NCBI GenBank assembly: GCA_009363875.1
Contig: CM018690.1
Coordinates: 37,391,445-37,455,444, forward strand
Length of the DNA: 64,000 bases
Source of the DNA: Mikania micrantha
Taxonomy: Eukaryota > Streptophyta > Magnoliopsida > Asterales > Asteraceae
Direction of reading: 5' to 3'
This document shows, in pieces, positions 56,791-64,000 of this stretch (its first letter is position 1; every line of letters begins with the position of its first letter). The notes below the pieces were generated by a model. It was not told the DNA's origin. It saw only the letters and a list, made by a program, of their open reading frames with translations, and ran no database searches. The translations under genes were made by a program, and so were the position numbers.

Positions 56791-58610
56791 TAAGATCAAA
56801 CGCTACCGACTTGTTTCATTAATAACCATTAAATATGAAAAATTTATAAAAACTAATTTGAACCACATGTTTAAGTTATAAAAGTAATTTTCATTTAAAA
56901 CAAGCGTACTTGTGGCTAGAATTGGTTCTTTTAGTTATCAATTAAATATAGTTGTCAATAACATCCCCTCAAACACTAAACATAAACTTAAACTTGATTA
57001 CATCTTTGACCCATTAACTCTCAAACTTTGGTTAAACAATTATGAAGCTAACTTGCATGAGTTTCTGATGTTTACAGTTGGATACACAAAAGCAAATTAA
57101 CATGAATATGATTGATCCCATCAATGGTGTTTGAGTTTGGAATGTGGACACCATCTGCTTGCCCTAAAAAATGATACCTCCAAGTATCACACCCAAGTTG
57201 GTAGGCCTAAGACCTCCTGCATTGCACGTAATGGTGCTCGCATTTGCTGCCGTGAAGGCCGCACTTGGGAAAGGCACATTGGGGTGGGGAGGAGAAATGG
57301 AAGCATCTCAAGTCTGCATGTGATCAAGTGCAACAACAGATGGTGTGTAGGTGGGCCCTACAAGAAAACTCAATTGTTTTTTTTAAAATGAAATGAAATA
57401 GGAATTTGGAAGAGAGAGGATGCATGTGCGAATAATGGATTAGAGCTAAAAAGAGGAAAGAGAATGCATGTAGAAAGGATGGGTAAAAAACTGATATGAC
57501 AGTGATGACTAGGATGCATGTAAGAAATTCAGTTTTTAACATTACGGGTAGCCTAAGTAGAAAAGAGGAAGTCACAAGATTTTGGCTATTGGCATATTAA
57601 TTGCACATTCTCATTTTGCTTGTTTTCTAATCCAGTTAAAAATTAAAAAAAATCTTGAATTTCAATTTGGTTATTCTGCAAAATGGTATTTTACCAAGTT
57701 GGTTTACCAATTCTCTCATGTTTTTACCAATACTGTAATTTGGTGAGGGATTCTAATCACTTAAGAACAGCATTGCATGTAACAAAGATAAAAGATTATT
57801 AGTTTTTTATTCCAAAATATACATTTCATAGAAATCCAAAATGCACATCAGATTTTCCAATAGATGATTGCCAACAACATTACATATCAACAACATACAA
57901 TATGATTGCCAAAAGAATCAAAACACATATCAAAGAAAGTAATCAAAATTAATCAAACTGGTTATATAAAAATGGAGGTAAATAATAGGAGTTTCATACT
58001 TCTATTGCAAATAAAATTCTTGATAATGCTAAGAAAATAAAATATGAGCATATTGGTGTTTGGTAGAATTTGAAAAAAAAAAAAAAACGTTTGATTGTGT
58101 AAATGGGACATCCTTATGGATATGTCATAGCAAATAGGCTTTGGAAAGAAAAAGAATAACAAATAAATAAAACAAGTTGGTGTTTGTCTTGGCTTCTATT
58201 TCTATGTTAGATGATAGAGACCCTTTTAAAGAACTCTGAGAGGAGAGAAGTCTACGAGTTAAGAGAACGATTTGACAAACTTTCAAAAAATCATACGAGG
58301 ATCAGAGCAAAGCAGTCGTTTCAAAGACGGAAACACTCCATCTTCACGTCCGTTGTCTATTTTTTGCGCTTCCTATTTGAACGTCTAGAACTTGACCCTT
58401 CTTTGGTATGAGCACTGCTACATTTTCAAATACATGGTTTCAACTCATTAGACATCAATTGGTCACACTCCTTCATGGCTAGTTGCATAAATTTCGCACC
58501 AAAGGAAGTAGGTATAGTGAAGATGGAGTTTGAGGGGCTTCATAATCATTAGAACTCATGTCTGGTGTGAGAATTAAAGGTGAAAATTTGAAGGCTTGTT
58601 ATCAACCTAA
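56791..58610. other. Intergenic, no recognised gene
   Basis: AT-rich sequence; the longest open frames (for example 57131-57391) lack recognisable domains. Confidence 0.5.
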
Positions 58611-61109
58611 TCTAATAAATAACTAACAAATTTTGCCAAGTGTCAAAATTCTAGCATGTATGCCAAACATTTTCCCGCCCATTGCTTTGTTGACCCTTTT
58701 TGGATCCAAATAACCTACTCGATTGTCTTCTCACACAAACTTCACAAGTGTGAAGAAAACCCTAATTTATTCATGTCTATAACAACCTTTAAACCTTCCT
58801 CATCTCTATGTTTCCATTTTCATGTAACAAAGAAAAAAACCCTAATTCTTCAATGTCTGAAACAACCTTCAAAACCGCCTTATTTGAATGTTTCTATTTT
58901 CGTGTAATAGATTCAAAATCTTCATTCATAAGCTACAGTACCCGTCCAAATTCTTTAGAATACATCGTCTCTATTTTCTTTCTTTAACAATTGACTTGGA
59001 ATTTGGTTACCTACGACTTAAGAGGATCCTCAAGTATGTTTAACCGTTTCTTCCTCCTTAAATTGCTTCTCATATGACAATTTTCTTACACCTCAACTTT
59101 TTGTGCCCTTCTATCTTACTCATGTATGAATAGAAGACTAAAGAAACATTTTCATTTGTTCTAATTAGGGAGGTTTTGTTTTTATGTGTTGCCTGCAGGA
59201 TTGGAGGTCAACCAAATCAAAGGTTTGTTCACTTGAAGCTTTTATTGTTGTCTAAATTTCATTTTTGAGTTCATGGTTAGAAATTCTGATTTTCTGATAG
59301 GTACGTGAGCTATGAATATGCAACACTGCATATGGGATAAGGGTTCTCTGTGCAAAAAAAAACTTCTAACCTTTTTTCAAGTGAATTTAAGTTTAAGATC
59401 TGCTAAAGTATCTAAACTGAAGTTGTTGATTGTTATTTGCCATAATGGTTCTATTTGATGATTACAATGTCTTATATAGATTTAGTAGTGATATTTGAAA
59501 AATTGGATAATTTTGTTTGTAAAGTCTTTTGCGAAAATTAGCTATTACTTTCAATTAACCTCAAATACAATTACTAACAACTTCAGTTTGATGTATTGAA
59601 ATTTCAGATATTGAGTAGGCCTTAAAAGGTTAAAAGCAACCACAAGTAAGGACTTTTCACATTTTTATGATTTTAATATCTATCTTTTCCAATCATGTAC
59701 AAATAATCGTAACTTAACTCAGTCCATTCTAATTCATGAGTAAAATGTGCTTGAATAGTTTTGATGTGCAAAAAAAATGCTTGAATGTTTTTCAATTTAA
59801 TGCTTTAACATGTGCTTTTTGACATTTTTGTTAGATAAGTTGGAGTGTTGGGCTCTTGACAAGTTCTAAGTGCATTAGTTGCCATGCAAGTATACTGCAG
59901 ACAACATTATGTTCTTATGATTGCTCCATTTTTGTATTGGTTCACTAGATTGATTAGGTATCTTTGTTAGGTCTACAGATTTCTATAGTAAAGTTTTTTT
60001 TTGGCTAAATATGTTTAATTTCGATATCAACGTTCACAAAATTTTCTGTCTTGAAGCCTTGCATACCAATTTCTTCAAACGATAAGCTTTTTATCTAAAT
60101 TGATTATCCAAATATACTTGCAATTCTGGGATAATATTAAACTATGCTATTAGAAAATTTAAAATACCCTTCTGCATTTTTTTCCACTAAAATCAAGTAG
60201 CCATTAGTATTTTGTTATGATTATTAAATGTTAACTACATAGCAGGTTGTTTTTGATCCTTGATAGAAACAGACAAATTAAATTCATTCAAGGACTATGA
60301 CGATTTTACTAAAATAATCTTCTATCTGTTTTTGGATTAAGAGAGTATTATGAACCCAAGAGAAATAATAAACTGGAGTAACTCCATGTAAGTTGTTAAT
60401 GTTTGGCTCACCATTGTTTGGATGATAATGCATGATTATTAGACAATTAATAAATGATGATGATTTTTTCAAAATTATGATAGGTTTTTGATCATTCAGC
60501 TCAACAAAAGGATTTATATGAGCAAGTTCTTAATCTAATTATAATGAAGTCTTAGAAGAACTTAATTGCACCATTTTTGCATATGAACAAACAAGCACAG
60601 ATTTGGATTACTTCTTCAATCATGTTTATTTATTTTTTTGAGCTATCAAAGTTACTAAACATCACCAAACTCAGTTTCGTGCATACACAACAATTTGAGG
60701 AATTGCAAACTTATTTCGGTGCGAAAGTGACAGAGTGTTTTGATTTGAGTTGCAAACTTGAGTCTACGTTGGTGAACTAAATTATCATTAATTCTATAAT
60801 TAATATTTGATAAATATGTTAAAGTCACCAATGTAGTGTCCTTTCACTCTCAACAAAATCATTATGTTATCCGGTGGCAAATTTCTTAGAATTTTAGAAA
60901 GCAGGGTCATAATTAACAAACATACAATGACTTTTATATGTATCGAGCCTAATATGTAAAATGTGTCGTCAACACATTTTAGTGATTGTAACTTGCAAAT
61001 TATTTTATTATATGTACATATATATTTATGTATTAGAATTGTATACATATTTAGAATTTATGTTATTTTTATTAAACAATCCGTGTAGTACACGGGTAAC
61101 TAATCTAGT
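58611..61109 (+). mobile_element. Probable non-autonomous Helitron
   Basis: The 5' end is TCTAATAAATAACTAAC followed by TTTTGCCAAGTGTCA, typical of plant Helitron starts, and is preceded by A. The 3' end has a hairpin CCGTGTA-G-TACACGG at 61081-61095 followed after 9 bases by CTAGT (61105-61109). No Rep/helicase ORF is present. A weakness is that the base after CTAGT is A, where T is expected. The interior has a 75-bp tandem duplication at about 58757-58908 and otherwise AT-rich non-coding DNA. Confidence 0.6.
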
Positions 61110-61860
61110 AATTCTAATAGAGGAAAGACTTGCATTTACATTGAGGAAACTAACCATAAAAACCAACCAATCGTTAGATATTAATAAAAACATGTTAATT
61201 TAAAAGGTATTTAGAATTATCTTTATATTAAATATAGAGGCCATGGCCATTTTAAGTGTCTGGTATGAGTCCAAATTCTAGATGATAAGCAAACGAACGA
61301 CCTGGTGGTTTGCCTCTAACTAAGCCAACCCTAAACCACATCTAACAAAGCTGACCAAAATCATCTCTAATATACCTATCCTGCCACACTGATATATGAG
61401 CTTGTCGATTAGTTGTTTAGCTTTGGGTTTGTGACCGGTTTTGGCTGGTTTCGGTTTTAGTTTTGATCAGGTAAAGGTGAAACTCGTTCTGATAATTCTG
61501 GATCCGGTTATGACTTATGATTTTTCTAAAAAACCGTAACCGTCTGTACCCGTCAAGTTAGACGTATAGGCATGAGAGTAACAAAACCTATAGGAAATTC
61601 TCTCATTTCTCACCATATCATTTTTTCTTTTTATAAAACTTAATTTAAAGCTTGATATTTTCAATTTAGTATTTACAGTAGATAAATAACAATCACACTA
61701 ATATATATTATTAATTTTTATTATTATCAAAACTTTGAGATTATAATTTCACAATTAAATACATTCTTAATATTTCTTGTTGACAATAAAATAAGTCAGA
61801 TTAATAATATTTCATGTTTCATTTAAAAGAGATGTTATGAATTTTTAAGATGCTATGAAT
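61110..61860. other. Intergenic, nothing recognised
   Basis: AT-rich single-copy-like DNA between the Helitron end and the SINE target site. Confidence 0.5.
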
Positions 61861-61872
61861 ATAATCCACTCA

Positions 61873-62083
61873 CGGTAGCATTTTGACTTCTCTTATTAGA
61901 GGTCTTCGGTTGGAGTCTCACCTAGAGCAAATATTGCTTTGGGTTGAACCAAGGGGTTTTCCTAGTTATAGATTTCCTCCTGATCGGGTGAGTCAGGTCA
62001 CCACGCTTTGATATTCAGACGAAAGGGTGATCTATTTGCCATGTTGATCCCGAATGACCGAGCGTTTGCTGTTCAAAAAAAAA
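61873..62083 (+). mobile_element. 5'-truncated tRNA-derived SINE
   Basis: Flanked by a perfect 12-bp duplication ATAATCCACTCA (61861-61872 and 62084-62095). It starts within a tRNA-like head (GGTAGCATTTTGACTTCTC), has a B-box-like GGTTGGAGTCT and ends in about 10 A. The A-box region is missing, so it was truncated at the 5' end on insertion. Confidence 0.85.
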
Positions 62084-62257
62084 ATAATCCACTCAGAGTC
62101 GCAGTGTCACTACCAAGACCTGAGCTTTTAGCTGCAGGATTACGCTAAAACGAGTGAAAAGTCTTAACCAAACATCGTACCCATTTTATGGGTTCGATAT
62201 CATTCCATACCCTTACCATTGAAAATACCGAAATCAAAGGTACCGTTACCGCAAACA

Positions 62258-62579
62258 GAGGTTTTTTTTCCAAAAGGGTGTTGATAGGAAATTTATTTAC
62301 TAAATTGGTTGATTTCAAAAATATTTACCAAAATGGATATTTTTCACGTATTTCTTTATTTTTAACTAATTTATTATACCATATTACCATTTTTCCTATT
62401 TTTTTTAATCAATTCACTTTAGTCTCTTTAGTTTTTCTATTTTGATTGAATCAAAAAAATTAGAATAAACTAGTTATAAATAATAAAACAAGTGAAAAAC
62501 ACTCATTTTGGTAAATATTTTTCAAATCACCCATTTTTGTAAATAATTTTTCCGCCTAACACCCTTTTGGAAAAAACTT
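62258..62579. mobile_element. Mutator-type MITE
   Basis: Long inverted repeats of about 90 bp (left GGTTTTTTTTCCAAAAGGGT..., right end its near reverse complement) are flanked by a 9-bp duplication CCGCAAACA (62249-62257 and 62580-62588), the TSD length of Mutator elements. It is non-coding. Confidence 0.85.
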
Positions 62580-62588
62580 CCGCAAACA

Positions 62589-62923
62589 TGAAGAACAAAT
62601 CAACAAATGCCGTCACATATCAATGGATGTCGGGTTTGATACCAGGAGAGTACCGATACTATGTAAAACATCCCCATCCCTACACAATACATATTTATCA
62701 CGTTTCTGTCAAGAGACAACTACCATGATCATCCTACATTCCTACCATCAAACATTTAATGTACATTATCATATTTAAGTTCTCTTATTTTGGTCATTTT
62801 CTATATGCAACACACTTAACACCACACGTTTAAGTGACATGATTAACAAATCACAAAACATATTTACAATGTCAAACCTTTATCAACAGCGTTGCGCAAG
62901 CCTCTTCTGTTGCAGACTTGCAG
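62589..62923 (-). other. Region downstream of the methyltransferase gene (3' UTR and beyond)
   Basis: Non-coding; the proximal part is probably the 3' untranslated region of the gene ending at 62924. The polyadenylation site cannot be fixed from sequence alone. Confidence 0.5.
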
Positions 62924-63174
62924 TCAGTATCCACGTAGCTGGGCTTCCCTGCTTGTGAGGGGGACGTAACGTACGGAAGTCTCAGTACGCACACTCACAG
63001 AACCATCCTCGTTTTTATCAACAACTTTCAGTTCCTGAAAAATGTTGCCCACGGGTATTACCAACCTCCCCCCTGGCTTTAACTGTTCTATAAGCGGCTT
63101 TGGAATTTCGGGTGCTGCTGCCCCAACATGAATAGCATCATAAGGAGCAAACTCAGGCCACCCCTCTCTGCCAT
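62924..63174 (-). CDS. PIMT: Protein-L-isoaspartate O-methyltransferase, last coding exon
   Basis: The enzyme repairs damaged proteins by methylating L-isoaspartyl residues with S-adenosylmethionine. The 251-nt exon encodes GREGWPEFAPYDAIHVGAAA, PEIPKPLIEQLKPGGRLVIP, VGNIFQELKVVDKNEDGS and ends TSVRYVPLTSREAQLRGY then TGA (62924-62926). This covers the PYDAIHVGAAAP block of the fold and the conserved C-terminus of plant PIMT. The 5' boundary is an AG acceptor (ATACAG) before 63174. It is the only host gene recognised in the window and lies just beyond the transposon stack. Confidence 0.95.
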
Positions 63175-63244
63175 CTGTATATCATGCTTGTGAGTTTCAA
63201 GTAGAAAGACAAGAAAAGGGGTTAATGAAGGCGTGATGACTCAC
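63175..63244 (-). other. PIMT: Short intron of the PIMT gene
   Basis: 70 nt with GTGAGT donor (63239-63244) and ACAG acceptor, splitting a codon after its first base (G|AT). Confidence 0.93.
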
Positions 63245-63409
63245 CACCGACATGCAAGGCAAGAGATCCATCTTTGAGTAACGGAGCAGCTGCACTTTTC
63301 TCAACATTCTTAATAGACATTGCAACCAGCTCAGGTATATGCTCAACACCAATTGCACGTCCCTGTGGGCCGACCATAAGTGCAAAACAAGCGGTCAAGT
63401 ACCCAGTTC
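63245..63409 (-). CDS. PIMT: Protein-L-isoaspartate O-methyltransferase, penultimate exon
   Basis: 165 nt encoding the SAM-binding motif I remainder GTGYLTACFALMVGPQGRAI and GVEHIPELVAMSIKNVEKSA, then LLKDGSLALHVG. The acceptor before it is TTTGTAG at 63410-63416. The first glycine of the motif is completed by the previous exon, which must lie right of 64000. Confidence 0.95.
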
Positions 63410-64000
63410 CTACAAAGGTTTTGATAAATGTAACAAATCAACCCAAATGACAGATAAAAATACAGAACTAAGCAATGCTTACATGTTTGTTGGACAGTCA
63501 AGAGTGGTGTAGAAAGAAGTCCCCTTTTTTGACAAACTAAATTTAATGGTAAATTTAATTTAAGGATTGTGTTCCTATGATTCTCAAACTTGCACCAGGT
63601 ATTCTCAGGTAATAATCCTAACATTTGTGTGTGTATTTAAATTTAATTTATAATTTATCCAACAATCCATGTTGGTTTAGGTACAAAGATAAAAGTCAAC
63701 AGCATAAAATTCATCCTTACATGTCTATTAGTTTCACACAACAAATGGAATTGCAATTTTATGAATGTAATTCACTCTTTTTCACTATGGTATGCCAAAG
63801 TTTACAACCATCATCTGTTGACTTCAACACTTACACTGATGTTCTTGTTTTCACCCTTTCATTACGAATGTTGTTCCAGGCTTTGAGGTGCTGATCTTGG
63901 CGCGGGTAAAACCCATCATGGTTCCTAGCACATGATAGAGTTTCATCTTTTCGTTTTCAAATCATTATATTTACCTTTATTTCATCCTCATTTTTGTAAT
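63410..64000 (-). other. PIMT: PIMT intron (partial)
   Basis: At least 591 nt with no match to the preceding PIMT coding block on the minus strand, so the intron runs out of the window. No transposon was recognised in it. Confidence 0.75.

Noticed and set aside
57131..57391. Cys-rich 86-residue frame as a possible small peptide gene
   Set aside because: No signal peptide, no promoter context and no recognisable family; most likely chance.
62188..62445. 85-residue open frame on the plus strand
   Set aside because: It lies mostly inside the MITE and reflects AT-rich inverted repeats.
63860..63920. Methyltransferase-like reading GATCTTGGCGCGGGTAAA on the plus strand near the PIMT gene
   Set aside because: It needs a frameshift, is on the opposite strand to PIMT and has no supporting flanking homology.
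1..64000. Endogenous pararetrovirus, organellar insertion, rRNA or tRNA genes
   Set aside because: No caulimovirus motifs, no chloroplast or mitochondrial gene sequence and no rRNA or complete tRNA gene were recognised; tRNA-like pieces are primer binding sites or a SINE head.

Overview
The window is plant nuclear DNA, most likely from a eudicot with a repeat-rich genome. I favour Asteraceae because the retroelement types, and the long accessory ORF of the Ty1/copia element at 4829-16731, resemble what is usual there; that is inference from memory, not a search result. There are no bacterial-style operons. About 54 kb is one stack of LTR retrotransposons nested in each other, followed by about 8 kb of intergenic DNA with small or decayed mobile elements. 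The only host gene recognised is the 3' end of a protein-L-isoaspartate O-methyltransferase gene on the minus strand at 62924-63409.

Nesting, outermost first. (F) A minus-strand Ty1/copia element, Tnt1/Tork-like, has its 5' LTR at about 53705-54486. Three later insertions cut its body into 52042-52784 (gag), 47251-48424 (gag zinc knuckle, protease, integrase start) and 20746-22692 (integrase end, RT, part of RNase H). (G) A 3.6-kb solo LTR (48430-52041, TSD TTGTA) sits in F gag. (C) A minus-strand Athila-like Ty3/gypsy element (22698-47245, TSD CATAG, tRNA-Asp PBS) sits in F integrase. (A) A minus-strand Ty3/gypsy element of the Tekay/Del type with an LTR of about 4.2 kb sits in F RNase H. 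Inside C are (D) another Tekay-like element (27976-38891) and (H) a 623-bp solo copia LTR (44443-45065, TSD GCTCC). Inside the A LTR is (E), a plus-strand Sirevirus-like copia element (4829-16731, TSD AATTT) of the same LTR family as H. LTR comparison by eye agrees with this order: E LTRs differ at about 1 site in 615, D at about 6 in 2880, C at about 15 in 1870. A is far more decayed, with four in-frame stops.

E has an uninterrupted protease-integrase-RT-RNase H frame plus a 1068-residue accessory ORF, but its gag carries one internal TAA and a TGA separates gag from pol. D is broken only by a 10-nt deletion in RNase H. C has several nonsense and frameshift lesions but keeps an open accessory (ATHILA-type) ORF.

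The most interesting signals are non-coding. (1) A leader module of about 100 nt is shared by D (Ty3/gypsy) and F (Ty1/copia), at the same distance upstream of gag, and folds into a 13-bp stem with a 34-nt loop whose arm differences are partly compensatory. (2) Both elements with an accessory ORF, E and C, carry an array of short palindromes directly upstream of that ORF, with a different motif in each. (3) F lacks a tRNA-type PBS where one is expected, and instead has a 14-nt perfect complement to its own LTR. (4) The A and G LTRs contain about 20 copies each of GGTTCG.

The flank 54487-64000 holds a probable non-autonomous Helitron, a 5'-truncated SINE with a 12-bp TSD, a Mutator-type MITE with a 9-bp TSD, and an older TS-SINE-like repeat.
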